Assembly (NCBI RefSeq): GCF_006345825.1
Contig: NZ_VCIX01000092.1
Coordinates: forward strand, 806,001 to 870,000
Source of the DNA: Paenibacillus paridis
GTDB taxonomy: Bacteria; Bacillota; Bacilli; Paenibacillales; Paenibacillaceae
Reading direction: 5' to 3'
Length of the DNA stretch: 64,000 nt
Part shown: positions 39,123-48,260 of the stretch, piece by piece
Layout of the letters: each line of letters starts with the position of its first letter
How positions within the stretch are numbered: the first letter of the stretch is position 1
The notes under the pieces: generated by a model
Database searches by the model: none
The model's input: only the letters and a program-made list of their open reading frames with translations
Told to the model about the DNA's origin: nothing
Position numbers and translations under genes: made by a program

Positions 39123-41951
39123 ATGACGACGAATACACGTTATCCTTTTGAAAATATAGAGCTTCCTCTGGAAGAGCGGGTGACCGATTTGGTCTCCCGC
39201 TTCACGCTCGAGGAGAAAATTGAATCGATGGTCCAGTACCAGCCTGAGATTGAGCGTTTAGGCGTAAAGCCATACAAGCATGGAACGGAGGCTGCCCATG
39301 GAATGGCTTGGCTGGGAGAGGCCACGACATTCCCGCAGCCGATTGGCCTAGGCTGTACATGGAATCCTGTTCTTCTCAAGGAAGTGGGCAGCGTCATTGG
39401 CGACGAGGCACGTGTTTATTTTCAACGTAATCCGGCTATTAACGGCTTGACCCTCTGGGCGCCAACCGTAGATATGGAGCGCGATCCCCGCTGGGGACGT
39501 ACGGAGGAGGCATACGGCGAGGATCCGAAGCTGACAGGGGAGCTGACGGCTTCGCTCGTGCAGGGCATTCAGGGCGATCATCCGCTTTATTTCAAAGCGG
39601 TAGCGACCTTGAAGCATTTTATCGGCAACAATAATGAGATAAATCGCGGAAGCTGTTCCGCGAGCATCGACCCGCGCAATATGAAGGAATATTACCAAGC
39701 TGCATTTAAGCCAGCCTTCGTCAAGGGCGGCGCTCAATCGATGATGACTTCATATAATTCCGTCAACGGAACGCCTACTATTTTGCATGAAGACGTGAAT
39801 AAAGTGGTAAAAGAGGAGTGGGGCATGAATGGCTTCGTCGTCAGCGACGCGGGCGACCTGCTTGGTATCGTAAATGACCATAAGTATTATGACAACTATA
39901 AGGATGCCGTGGCACATTCGATTAAGGCTGGCATTGACAGCATCACCGATGACAAGGAGAAATCTTGTGCAGCGATCCGCGAAGCGCTGGAGGAAGGCCT
40001 GCTGACCGAGCAGGATCTGGATAAAGCGCTGGTCAATACGTTCCGCGTCCGCTTCCGCTTAGGTGAATTTGATCCCGCTGACCACAACCCATTCGCGAAC
40101 ATGCCGGAAGCTAAGCTATGCGCACCTGAGCATGGGGAGCTATCGCTGCAAGCTGCGCGGGAGTCGATCGTCTTGCTGAAAAATGAAAATAACGCTCTGC
40201 CGCTGGACAAGGAGAAGCTCAGCAGCGTAGCTGTCATTGGTCCGCTTGCAGATGTCGTGTACCGGGACTGGTATTCGGGTTCGCTGCCTTATAAAGTGAC
40301 GCCGCTTGAAGGGATCGTAAGCAAGCTTGCCGGCAAACAAGTGTCATATAGCAGCGGCAATGACCAAATTCGGTTGAAATCAGCTGCCAACGGCAAGGCG
40401 CTGCATGCTGCGGGGCAAGATGAGAATCGGCTTCAAGCAGCTGATTCCGCGGACGCTGGTGAAACGTTTGAGGTTACGGATTGGGGCTGGGGCAGCTATA
40501 CGCTGGAGAGCAAGACGAACGGCAAGCTGCTTACTAGCGCCGACGACGTGAATATCGCAGCTGCCGCAAATGAAGCATTTGGCTGGTATGTCAAGGAAGT
40601 ATTCAAGCTGGATGAACAGTCAAACGGTCAGTTTGCGATCCGTACGTGGAACGGCAAGCTGGTATCGGCGCCCAATGGCGGGGCTGATCCGCTGCAAGTC
40701 ACAGATGCCGTAGAAGTTGGTGCAAATGAGCGGTTTACGAAGGATAGGGTGACGAATGGCATCGAGGAAGCGGTGGCCGCAGCCAAGGCGGCAGAAACGG
40801 CTATCGTCTTTGTCGGCAACAATCCGCTGATCAACGGCAAAGAAGAAATCGATCGCCCGGGCCTTGATCTAGCTGCATCGCAAAACGAGCTGATTCGCGC
40901 GGTATTCGAGGCCAATCCGAATACTATCGTTGTCGTCATCGGCAGCTACCCGTTCACGTTAAATGCCGTGAATGCACAAATACCAGCCATCGTGTATTTG
41001 TCCCACGCAGGGCAGGAGCTCGGCAATGCGATTGCCGATGTGCTGTTTGGCGATTACTCGCCTGCGGGACGCCTCAATATGACGTGGTACCAATCCGAGG
41101 AGCAGTTAACGGATTTGATGGACTATGATATTTTGAAGGGCAAACGAACGTATTTGTATTTTGACGGGGAGCCTTTGTATCCATTCGGTTATGGTCTGAG
41201 CTATGGCTCATTCCGCTACAGCCCGCTTGAAATTACGAATCATGCGACTAGCCTGGAGGGGCATGTGAATGTTCAGCTACAGGTAACGAATGTATCTGAG
41301 AGGATAGCCGATGAAGTCGTGCAACTGTACGTGCGCGTGAAAGGCTCGAGAGTCGAGCGGCCGCTTAAGAAGCTGGTTGGCTTTGCGCGGATTACGCTGC
41401 AGGCGGGAGAAACGAAGGATGTGCAGCTGCTTGTACCAGCGGAGGAGCTGGCTATTTGGGACGTTACGCGCGGCCGCTTCTGCTTGGAGACGGCTCAGTA
41501 TACATTTGAGGCAGGCGGTTCCTCGGCAGATGTGAAATCTTCGTCCACGATTACGATTACGGGGGAAAAGATTCCAAAGCGCAACCTCTCGCTGCCAACC
41601 CGTGCAGAAAATTACGATGATTACGCGCAGGTTTATTTGGACGAGAGCAAAGAGGGCGGAACGGCAGTCCGTCTCTCGCATTCCGAAGGCTGGATCAAAT
41701 TTGCTGACATCGATTGGACGCATGGCTCGGCAAGCTTCGAAGCGCGCGTGAGCGGGGGAGTAGCCGGCGGCGAGCTGTCCATTCTGATTGGCAGCCCGCA
41801 TGGTGCTGTTATCGGGTCATGTTCAGTGCCTGCAAGCGGTGACCAGGAATGGCAAAGCATACGGATTGATCTTCCTGGCATGCAACCGGAAGGCGACCTT
41901 CTTATCTGTCTTAACGGAAGCGTCAAACTGAGCTTTTTCAGTATTCAATAA
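39123..41951 (+). CDS. Glycoside hydrolase family 3 with inserted and C-terminal accessory domains
   Basis: A 942-residue beta-glucosidase/beta-xylosidase-type enzyme. The GH3 N-domain (about 15-320) contains DPRWGRTEEAYGEDP, KHFIGNNNE and the nucleophile motif FVVSDAGD (D242). The C-domain is split (about 340-412 and 540-700) by an insertion of about 125 residues (413-540, IRLKSAANGKALHAAG...GSYTLESKTNGKLL...FAIRTWNGKLVSAPNGG), which looks like a beta-trefoil/fascin-type repeat. A fibronectin-III-like domain follows (about 705-812), then a CBM6-like module (about 828-942, RAENYDDYAQV...GGTAVRLSHSEGWIKFADIDW). No signal peptide is visible, so carbohydrate-binding modules would operate inside the cell. 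It is translationally linked to GH95. Confidence 0.92.
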   Translation: MTTNTRYPFENIELPLEERVTDLVSRFTLEEKIESMVQYQPEIERLGVKPYKHGTEAAHGMAWLGEATTFPQPIGLGCTWNPVLLKEVGSVIGDEARVYFQRNPAINGLTLWAPTVDMERDPRWGRTEEAYGEDPKLTGELTASLVQGIQGDHPLYFKAVATLKHFIGNNNEINRGSCSASIDPRNMKEYYQAAFKPAFVKGGAQSMMTSYNSVNGTPTILHEDVNKVVKEEWGMNGFVVSDAGDLLGIVNDHKYYDNYKDAVAHSIKAGIDSITDDKEKSCAAIREALEEGLLTEQDLDKALVNTFRVRFRLGEFDPADHNPFANMPEAKLCAPEHGELSLQAARESIVLLKNENNALPLDKEKLSSVAVIGPLADVVYRDWYSGSLPYKVTPLEGIVSKLAGKQVSYSSGNDQIRLKSAANGKALHAAGQDENRLQAADSADAGETFEVTDWGWGSYTLESKTNGKLLTSADDVNIAAAANEAFGWYVKEVFKLDEQSNGQFAIRTWNGKLVSAPNGGADPLQVTDAVEVGANERFTKDRVTNGIEEAVAAAKAAETAIVFVGNNPLINGKEEIDRPGLDLAASQNELIRAVFEANPNTIVVVIGSYPFTLNAVNAQIPAIVYLSHAGQELGNAIADVLFGDYSPAGRLNMTWYQSEEQLTDLMDYDILKGKRTYLYFDGEPLYPFGYGLSYGSFRYSPLEITNHATSLEGHVNVQLQVTNVSERIADEVVQLYVRVKGSRVERPLKKLVGFARITLQAGETKDVQLLVPAEELAIWDVTRGRFCLETAQYTFEAGGSSADVKSSSTITITGEKIPKRNLSLPTRAENYDDYAQVYLDESKEGGTAVRLSHSEGWIKFADIDWTHGSASFEARVSGGVAGGELSILIGSPHGAVIGSCSVPASGDQEWQSIRIDLPGMQPEGDLLICLNGSVKLSFFSIQ

Positions 41952-41979
41952 TGTTTTTTGAGACGAACAAACGATGACC

Positions 41980-42032
41980 AGAGCTGTCTTCAAGGCTGCA
42001 TTTGCGGCTGAGGAGGCGGCTTTTTCTTTTTT
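41980..42032 (+). terminator. Probable terminator after the GH95-GH3 operon
   Basis: An inner GCTGC-ATTT-GCGGC stem is enclosed by partial CTTCA/TGAGG pairing and followed by GGCTTTTTCTTTTTTTT. The stem is imperfect. Confidence 0.5.
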
Positions 42033-42165
42033 TTATGGCTATAAAGTGAGGGAGATGGAGCAGCATATGTTTAGCTTTCGCATCCCGGTTGAGGTTGCAT
42101 TTTCACGGTCACCGCTTTATTCTTTAGATTGACTATTAACATGAACAGAGGAGTTTGCCACGCGA

Positions 42166-42513
42166 ATGAACGTTATGAAGATCGATTTGTACACCGACTG
42201 GCTGGACACGGTAAAGGAAATTTTTCGCGGCTCTGGTTATCCATTGCCTGAGGAGATGGATGATAGGGACGTTGCCATGTCTTATTTTTTGCAAACGGCA
42301 CAATCTGAGGCGGACGCCGCGCTTCAGCTTGAAGCTAACCAGGAGCGGCTTGCGACGGTTCAGAAGCTCATCGGAGATCATTTTGAAACGGTTATATTAC
42401 CGGATATCCGCAGCAGAACGGCCTATACGGGTGATCACTTTGTTTTTAAATGGGTATATAACCAAGGGGAGCATGTTGTAGAGCAGCATTCCATGTACCG
42501 CATCCCGCTCTAG
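42166..42513 (+). CDS. Hypothetical protein, 115 residues
   Basis: A small acidic soluble protein with a helical centre (FLQTAQSEADAALQLEANQERLATVQKLIGDHFETVILPDI). I recognise no domain. GAGGAG lies about 12 bases before ATG 42166; an in-frame ATG at 42175 is possible. It stands alone between the GH3 gene and the two-component system, with no terminator visible behind it. Function unknown. Confidence 0.6.
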   Translation: MNVMKIDLYTDWLDTVKEIFRGSGYPLPEEMDDRDVAMSYFLQTAQSEADAALQLEANQERLATVQKLIGDHFETVILPDIRSRTAYTGDHFVFKWVYNQGEHVVEQHSMYRIPL

Positions 42514-42688
42514 CTTGAGCAGGATGCTGGTTAGGTACTAGAAAGCCGGGCCCAATGTCTAATTTCTACATGATAAAATAATGAATATACGAGGTATGAA
42601 TGTGCGCATACCGGCTTTATAATATAGGATGCTTCAAATCGTAGCGCGAAAAAGTAAACGCTTTCCTGAGTGGGAGGGAGCTGCCTAT

Positions 42689-44491
42689 ATGGTGAGACGC
42701 ATTAGAGCGCTTATGCAAGGAATTAACAATATTCGTATCAAAAAAAAGCTAATTCTCTCGTTTATTCTGGTCGTGTTTGTACCTGTGCTGATCGTTGGCA
42801 TTTTTTTGACGGTTGCTTTTCGCCAAAATGTGCTTGATCAAGCGACGCAGCAAATTACAAACAATGTGGAGCGAATCAAGAAGCAGACACTGGATATCAT
42901 CCGGATGCCGATCGAGATATCGGACAAGCTGCTCGTGGACAGCCGGTTAACGAATATCGTCAACACCCAATATAATTCTACCTTCGAGGTGGTCAAGGCT
43001 TTTTGGGAGTTTAACGATTTCCGCGATTATATTAAGCTTTACAGCGAAGTATACAACATCCGGTTTTATACAACGAATATGACGATACTGGACAATTGGG
43101 AGTTTCTTAAGGTCACTCCTGCCATTGAAGCGGAGCAGTGGTATAAGGATGCAATGAAGCAGGATGGGATACATTGGAGCTATATCTCAGACGAGACCAA
43201 AGGCAATCGCAACTACTTAAGCCTGGTCCGTAAAATCACTTTTCCTACTTATCGTACGAGCGGAATTCTGGTTATTGGTCTTAACCCCGTCGAGCTAAAT
43301 AATATGGTTAGCCAAGAGCCGTTCGATACAATGATCATTGATGAAAGCGGATATATCATCGCAGCGAAAAACCCGAATTGGGTAAGCAAAAATATTTCGG
43401 AGCTCGACTTTGCCAGCAAGCTTACGAATAAAACGGAAGGCACTTATGAGTTTAAATTCGAGGACAAGCCTTCAAAAATCGTCGTGGAGGATCTTCATCC
43501 GGATTCCAGCCGCAACGGCCTTAAGATCGTGTCGGTATTTTCGATCGATAGCATTGTAAGCGGAGCCAACCGGATTAGTCTGCTGGGCTTTGGCATTATC
43601 ATGCTGAGCCTAGTGATCGCTTTTGTGTTGATTTATATCTTTTCCGTTATTTTAGCTAAACGGATGCTGCTTCTGAACAAGGATTTGAACAAGGTTGCGA
43701 TGGGGGATCTGAACGTTATTTCTCATGTGACTGGCAATGATGAAATCGGGATTCTTTCCAAGCAGTTTAACAACATGGTCGTAAGCATCCGCGGTCTGAT
43801 GGACGAGGTATCGGAATCGCACAAGGAGCAGGCACTGCTTCAGCTCAGGCAAAAAGAGATTAAGCTGAAGATGATGGCAAGCCAGATCAATCCTCATTTT
43901 CTCTTTAATGCGCTTGAGTCGATTCGAATGAAGGCTCATATCAAAGGGGAAACCGAAATTTCCTCGATCGTCCGAATGCTTGGGAAAATGATTCGCCGAA
44001 ATCTCGAAGTAGGTTCGCGTATGGTTGCATTAAAGGACGAGCTAGAAATGGTACGCTGCTATTTGGAAATTCAAAAATTCAGATACGGAAATGAGCGTTT
44101 AACCTTTTCGCTTGAAATTGATGAAGCGGGACAGAACATAGAGATTCCTCCGCTTATCATTCAGCCCTTAATTGAGAACGCTGTCGTTCATGGGCTGGAA
44201 AATGTAGCGGAAGGCGGCCTAGTTCGCTTAAAGACGCAAATTATAGGTCATATGCTCCGAGTAGAGGTTGCAGATAACGGGGTAGGCATTCATGAGGATA
44301 AAATGAAACAGATAAACGAAGCTCTTCATGATATGGAGGAAGAGGGAGAATACCGTATCGGACTGCGCAATGTGCATCAGCGGATCGTGATGATTTACGG
44401 AGAGGGCTGCGGCTTGCAAATTACGAGCGAGCCCGATACGGGAACACGTATTGTTTTTGAAATACCGACAGGGGGTCATCCATTTGCATAA
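42689..44491 (+). CDS. Sensor histidine kinase (YesM/LytS-type)
   Basis: A kinase of about 600 residues with an N-terminal span (about 18-40), an extracytoplasmic Cache-like sensor (about 42-295), a second span (about 305-328), and a HAMP domain (about 329-380, KRMLLLNKDLNKVAMGDLNV). The His_kinase motif follows with H403 in QINPHFLFNALESIRM, then a HATPase domain (IQPLIENAVVHGLEN, VADNGVGI). GGGAGGG precedes ATG 42689; the frame extends to 42629 without a site. It overlaps the response regulator by eight bases. It probably detects a sugar outside the cell and controls the importer downstream. Confidence 0.93.
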   Translation: MVRRIRALMQGINNIRIKKKLILSFILVVFVPVLIVGIFLTVAFRQNVLDQATQQITNNVERIKKQTLDIIRMPIEISDKLLVDSRLTNIVNTQYNSTFEVVKAFWEFNDFRDYIKLYSEVYNIRFYTTNMTILDNWEFLKVTPAIEAEQWYKDAMKQDGIHWSYISDETKGNRNYLSLVRKITFPTYRTSGILVIGLNPVELNNMVSQEPFDTMIIDESGYIIAAKNPNWVSKNISELDFASKLTNKTEGTYEFKFEDKPSKIVVEDLHPDSSRNGLKIVSVFSIDSIVSGANRISLLGFGIIMLSLVIAFVLIYIFSVILAKRMLLLNKDLNKVAMGDLNVISHVTGNDEIGILSKQFNNMVVSIRGLMDEVSESHKEQALLQLRQKEIKLKMMASQINPHFLFNALESIRMKAHIKGETEISSIVRMLGKMIRRNLEVGSRMVALKDELEMVRCYLEIQKFRYGNERLTFSLEIDEAGQNIEIPPLIIQPLIENAVVHGLENVAEGGLVRLKTQIIGHMLRVEVADNGVGIHEDKMKQINEALHDMEEEGEYRIGLRNVHQRIVMIYGEGCGLQITSEPDTGTRIVFEIPTGGHPFA

Positions 44492-46040
44492 AGTATTAAT
44501 TGTCGACGATGAACCAATGATTCGGGAAGGGCTGCAAACCCTTGTCGATTGGCAAAAACACGGTTTTAACGTGGTGGGAGTCGCTTCGAATGGCCGCGAG
44601 GCGGTTGAAAAACATGCCTTGCTCCTGCCTGATTTGATATTAATCGATATTCGGATGCCCGGTATGGATGGTCTCCAAGCGATTGAAGAAATCAGAAAAA
44701 CGGACGAAGTGTGCCATTTTCTTATTTTGAGCGGTTATGCGGAATTTAATTATGCGAAGCAGGCGATTGCGCATCAGGTGGATGGGTATATCTTAAAGCC
44801 GATCGATGAGGACGAGCTCGAGACCTATGTCGAGCGTATTAGCTCGCAGTTGAAGCAAAGATCCGAGCAGATGCTTAGTACGGAACAGACGTCTCAGCTT
44901 TTGCGCGAGGAGATGCTCCAGCAGCTTGCGACCGGAAAGAAGCTCACTGAGACATTCGGCACGAATGAGCAGGGGACACTGCTCGGCTCGCCAGCAAAGT
45001 ATTATCAGCTTCTTCTGATCGAGCTGTACAGCAAGGAGCATTCCCTTACGATGAATGCGACCCTTAAGAAGAAGCTCGGCGAGATTATTGAGCAGAAGCA
45101 GCTGGGCTGGGTGTTTTCGGCTGAGCCTTACGTCGGTGTGCTGCTGAAGGATTATTTGCTGCAAAATGGTTCCCGCGAGCAAATGAGGCAGTGGATCGAG
45201 GACTGCTGTGGGACGCGGGTTAGATTTGCCGGGGCTGCAAGCGAGCCAGTGCGCGAGCTGCTGGAGCTGCAGCAATGGGCGCCAACCGTACGCGGCATGC
45301 TGAAGCAAAGGTTTATGCTGCAAGGCCAGCAAATTCATCTGGCTTCCTTGGCTGCCGGCAGCATACAGGAAGGTCCGGCGAAGCATGAGGAGCTGACCAT
45401 CGACGCTCTTGCCCAGAAGCTCTATTATATGCTCGATATCGGGAGCAAGGACGGGGTGGACAAAGCTTTGCAAGAAGCGTCAGCCCACATTTGTGCGGTC
45501 GATACTTCCGAGCAATTCGTCAAATCAAGCTGGGCTCAGCTGCTTTCCATTGTATTGAACAAAGCAGCGATATCAAGCCAGCAGGTATCCGTGCAGGAGG
45601 ACCTATCGATCATTACCGCGCTCTACCTTGCGCATCACTACGATGAAATGATGGTCCAGCTACAGAAGCGGCTGCAGGATTTGACCGAAAAGCTAGGGAA
45701 GTCGGACAGCCTATCGGTGATGAAGCAGATGACCGATTTCATCGAAAGGCACTACAGCGAAAATATTAAGCTGGAAACGCTCGCGGATTTGTTTAATTAT
45801 AATAGCGGTTATTTGGGTAAAATGTTCAAAAACTATACCGGCGAGCATTTTAACACTTACTTAGATCAGGTTCGTATTCAGCATGCAATTGAGCTGCTTC
45901 AAGAAGGGCTTAAAGTGCATCAGGTATCGGAACGCGTCGGCTATGCGAATGTGGACTACTTCCACAGTAAATTCAAAAAATACAAAGGGGTTTCTCCTTC
46001 GTCCTTTAAAGGTAGCGCGGGTAAATCAGTTTCGGACTGA
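44484..46040 (+). CDS. Response regulator with AraC output domain (YesN-like)
   Basis: A regulator of about 518 residues. The receiver domain (about 2-120) has acidic pair DDE, phospho-acceptor D55 in LILIDIRMPGMDG, and K in YILKPIDEDEL. A long linker follows, then two helix-turn-helix motifs at the C-terminus (about 420-512, LETLADLFNYNSGYLGKMFKNYTGEHFNTYLDQVRI and VHQVSERVGYANVDYFHSKFKKYKGVSPSSF). The start is TTG 44484, inside the end of the kinase gene, with GGGGGTC before it, implying coupled translation. Its likely target is the permease-permease-SBP importer beginning at 46324. Confidence 0.92.
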   Translation: MHKVLIVDDEPMIREGLQTLVDWQKHGFNVVGVASNGREAVEKHALLLPDLILIDIRMPGMDGLQAIEEIRKTDEVCHFLILSGYAEFNYAKQAIAHQVDGYILKPIDEDELETYVERISSQLKQRSEQMLSTEQTSQLLREEMLQQLATGKKLTETFGTNEQGTLLGSPAKYYQLLLIELYSKEHSLTMNATLKKKLGEIIEQKQLGWVFSAEPYVGVLLKDYLLQNGSREQMRQWIEDCCGTRVRFAGAASEPVRELLELQQWAPTVRGMLKQRFMLQGQQIHLASLAAGSIQEGPAKHEELTIDALAQKLYYMLDIGSKDGVDKALQEASAHICAVDTSEQFVKSSWAQLLSIVLNKAAISSQQVSVQEDLSIITALYLAHHYDEMMVQLQKRLQDLTEKLGKSDSLSVMKQMTDFIERHYSENIKLETLADLFNYNSGYLGKMFKNYTGEHFNTYLDQVRIQHAIELLQEGLKVHQVSERVGYANVDYFHSKFKKYKGVSPSSFKGSAGKSVSD

Positions 46041-46072
46041 TGATAGGCAATATCCTGCTGCAGCAGTTTCGT

Positions 46073-46125
46073 TACGCCTGAATCAATTGGCTGGCTAAGC
46101 CAATTCCGATGCAGGCGTTATTTTT
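46073..46125 (+). terminator. Terminator of the two-component system
   Basis: TACGCCTG pairs with CAGGCGTTA, enclosing a second stem CAATTGGCT-GGCT-AAGCCAATT, and is followed by TTTTT. Confidence 0.8.
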
Positions 46126-46135
46126 CATTCCATAG

Positions 46136-46163
46136 TAACCAGTGGTTATGAAAGCGTTTGAAA
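46136..46163. promoter_or_regulatory. Palindrome and cre-like site upstream of the second importer
   Basis: A perfect palindrome TAACCA-G-TGGTTA (46136-46148) abuts ATGAAAGCGTTTGAAA (46148-46163), which differs from the cre consensus at one fixed position. Carbon-catabolite control of the importer is suggested. Confidence 0.45.
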
Positions 46164-46286
46164 GTGCGTATTTTGATATGATTTTAGGTCTAATTTATCG
46201 GGTGCAAGGGAAGTACGCCTATCGTATATGATTAGTACAGATAAGAGAGGGTAAGCTACACAAACAAAGAGACGCTTACGAAAGAT

Positions 46287-46307
46287 GTTTTTGCCCGGAG
46301 CAAAAAC
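46287..46307 (+). promoter_or_regulatory. Hairpin immediately upstream of the importer ribosome binding site
   Basis: GTTTTTGC pairs perfectly with GCAAAAAC across a CCGGA loop and lies five bases before AGGAGGAG of the first permease gene. There is no T-run, so it is not a terminator. An mRNA-stabilising or translational role is possible. Confidence 0.4.
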
Positions 46308-46323
46308 AATAGGAGGAGCAGCG

Positions 46324-47283
46324 ATGAAACCGCTAACAGAAGATGCCCAAGTCGTTGGGTCAACAAACAAGAAGAACCGCTTTTGGTTCAGAGCTTTCCA
46401 GCAACGCTATTTGTACATGATGTCATTGCCGTTTGTTATCTGGATTTTCATATTCAGCTATGTGCCAGTGTGGGGGTGGTTGACCGCCTTTCAAAACTAC
46501 AAACCGAAAAACGGAATATTCGATCAAAAATGGGTGGGCTTAGACAATTTCATTGAGCTGTTCCAGGACGAGAGATTTTATATTGTCCTGAGAAATACAT
46601 TGGCCATGAGTACGATGGGCTTAATTGTGAGTTTTACCATTCCTGTTATATTCGCACTATTATTAAATGAGATGAGAGGACAGTTCTTCAAACGTTCCGT
46701 CCAAACGATTTCTTACCTGCCTCACTTCGTTTCCTGGGTTGTTGTTGCCGGGCTCGTAACCAAGATGCTATCTACCGATGGCGGCGCTGTCAATCAATTG
46801 CTTATGTATTTGAACATCATTGACACTCCGATCCAATTCATGGCTAAGGGCGAATGGTTCTGGGGCATCGTTACTTTATCTGACCTGTGGAAGGAAATGG
46901 GCTGGAACTCGATTATTTTCCTGGCAGCCATGTCCGGCATTGATCCCGAGCTTTACGAGGCTTCAACGGTTGACGGTGCAGGACGCTTCCGCAAAATGTG
47001 GCATATTACGCTGCCAGGCATTCGGACAACCTTTATGGTGCTTTTCATCCTTTCGATCGGACATTTGGTCAGCATTGGTTTCGAGAAGCAATTCCTGCTA
47101 GGCAATCCTCTCGTGTCTGATTACTCAGAGGTTCTCGATTTATATGCGCTCAAGTACGGCATTCAGTTGAGTCGATATTCGTATGGTACGGCAATCGGCA
47201 TATTCAACTCCGTCGTCAGCATTCTGCTCGTGTTTATCGCGAACGGCATATACAAACGAGTCACCAAAGAATCAATCATATAG
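46324..47283 (+). CDS. Sugar ABC transporter permease (LplB-like)
   Basis: A 319-residue CUT1 permease with a longer cytoplasmic N-terminus than its counterpart at 27396, then six spans starting YLYMMSLPFVIWIFIFSYVPVWGW. The EAA motif reads ELYEASTVDGAGRFRKMWHITLPGI. AGGAGGAG precedes ATG 46324; an ATG at 46285 is unlikely. It is the first gene of a permease-permease-binding-protein operon downstream of a YesMN-like system. Confidence 0.92.
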   Translation: MKPLTEDAQVVGSTNKKNRFWFRAFQQRYLYMMSLPFVIWIFIFSYVPVWGWLTAFQNYKPKNGIFDQKWVGLDNFIELFQDERFYIVLRNTLAMSTMGLIVSFTIPVIFALLLNEMRGQFFKRSVQTISYLPHFVSWVVVAGLVTKMLSTDGGAVNQLLMYLNIIDTPIQFMAKGEWFWGIVTLSDLWKEMGWNSIIFLAAMSGIDPELYEASTVDGAGRFRKMWHITLPGIRTTFMVLFILSIGHLVSIGFEKQFLLGNPLVSDYSEVLDLYALKYGIQLSRYSYGTAIGIFNSVVSILLVFIANGIYKRVTKESII

Positions 47284-47295
47284 GAGGAACCGCAT

Positions 47296-48189
47296 ATGCA
47301 AGGAACGATGAAAAGAAGTACGGGCGATAAAATATTCGATACCTTCATTTACATTTTCATGGCTATTGTTGCTATAGTGACGTTATATCCTTTCCTCAAC
47401 GTACTAGCGATTTCATTCAATGATTCGGTAGATACCGTAAGGGGCGGATTAACCATATACCCTCGTGAATTTACTCTCAAAAACTATGAGACGATATTCG
47501 GTTTCGACGGGTTGCTAGTTGGCTTTAAAAACTCGGTACTGCGTACCGTCATCGGTACGGCAGTCGGCGTATTATCCGCCTCGATGATGGCTTACACGCT
47601 TAGCCGTCCGGATTTCCAGTCAAGAAGATGGATGTCAGTCGGATTCGCCCTTACGATGTACTTCACGGGCGGACTCATTCCAGGCTTCCTTCTTATGAAA
47701 AATCTTGGATTGATGGGCACGTTCTCAGTGTACATTATCCCTGCGCTTCTCAGTGTCTGGAACGTGTTCGTTGTCCGTTCTTATATTGACGGACTTCCTT
47801 ACGCCCTGCAGGAATCAGCCAAAATCGACGGTGCGAACGACTGGACGATTTTCTGGAAGGTCATTCTCCCGCTTTGCCAGCCGGTTCTTGCAACCATAGC
47901 ATTGTTTATTGCAGTCAGCCATTGGAACGCCTGGTTTGACACGTATCTGTTTAATAATCGGAATCCTGAGAATACGACGCTTCAGTACGAGCTTATGAAG
48001 GTGCTGCAGTCCACGCAATCAGGCAATAACTATCGCGATCCGAATGCGCAGCAAGCGATTGCTTCCGTTTCGCCGGAATCGATTAAGATGGCGATTACGA
48101 TTGTGGTTACCATCCCGATTCTTATGGTGTATCCGTTCCTTCAAAAGTATTTCGTGAAGGGCATGACGCTGGGAGCAGTAAAAAGTTAA
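47296..48189 (+). CDS. Sugar ABC transporter permease (YtcP/LplC-like)
   Basis: A 297-residue permease with the standard CUT1 layout: AISFNDSVDTVRGGLTIYPREFTLKNYETIF in the first external loop, MYFTGGLIPGFLLMKNLGL, the EAA motif ALQESAKIDGANDWTIFWKVILPLCQP, and the ending PILMVYPFLQKYFVKGMTLGAVKS. An AGGAGG site lies 11 bases after the previous stop codon region, so it is the same transcript. No ATPase gene accompanies it. Confidence 0.93.
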   Translation: MQGTMKRSTGDKIFDTFIYIFMAIVAIVTLYPFLNVLAISFNDSVDTVRGGLTIYPREFTLKNYETIFGFDGLLVGFKNSVLRTVIGTAVGVLSASMMAYTLSRPDFQSRRWMSVGFALTMYFTGGLIPGFLLMKNLGLMGTFSVYIIPALLSVWNVFVVRSYIDGLPYALQESAKIDGANDWTIFWKVILPLCQPVLATIALFIAVSHWNAWFDTYLFNNRNPENTTLQYELMKVLQSTQSGNNYRDPNAQQAIASVSPESIKMAITIVVTIPILMVYPFLQKYFVKGMTLGAVKS

Positions 48190-48260
48190 TTTTGGTAATA
48201 GCAGGTTTCCTGTTATATACATGTCCATCAGCAACAGAAAAATAGGGAGGCTTTACAGCA

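Noticed and set aside
42649..42663. AAGTAAACGCTTTCC as a cre site before the histidine kinase
   Set aside because: It departs from the cre consensus at two fixed positions and lies only about 25 bases before the start codon.
44793..45473. Minus-strand ORF of 226 codons inside the response regulator gene
   Set aside because: Leu/Gln-rich mirror of the plus-strand frame; the overlapping regulator is unambiguous.
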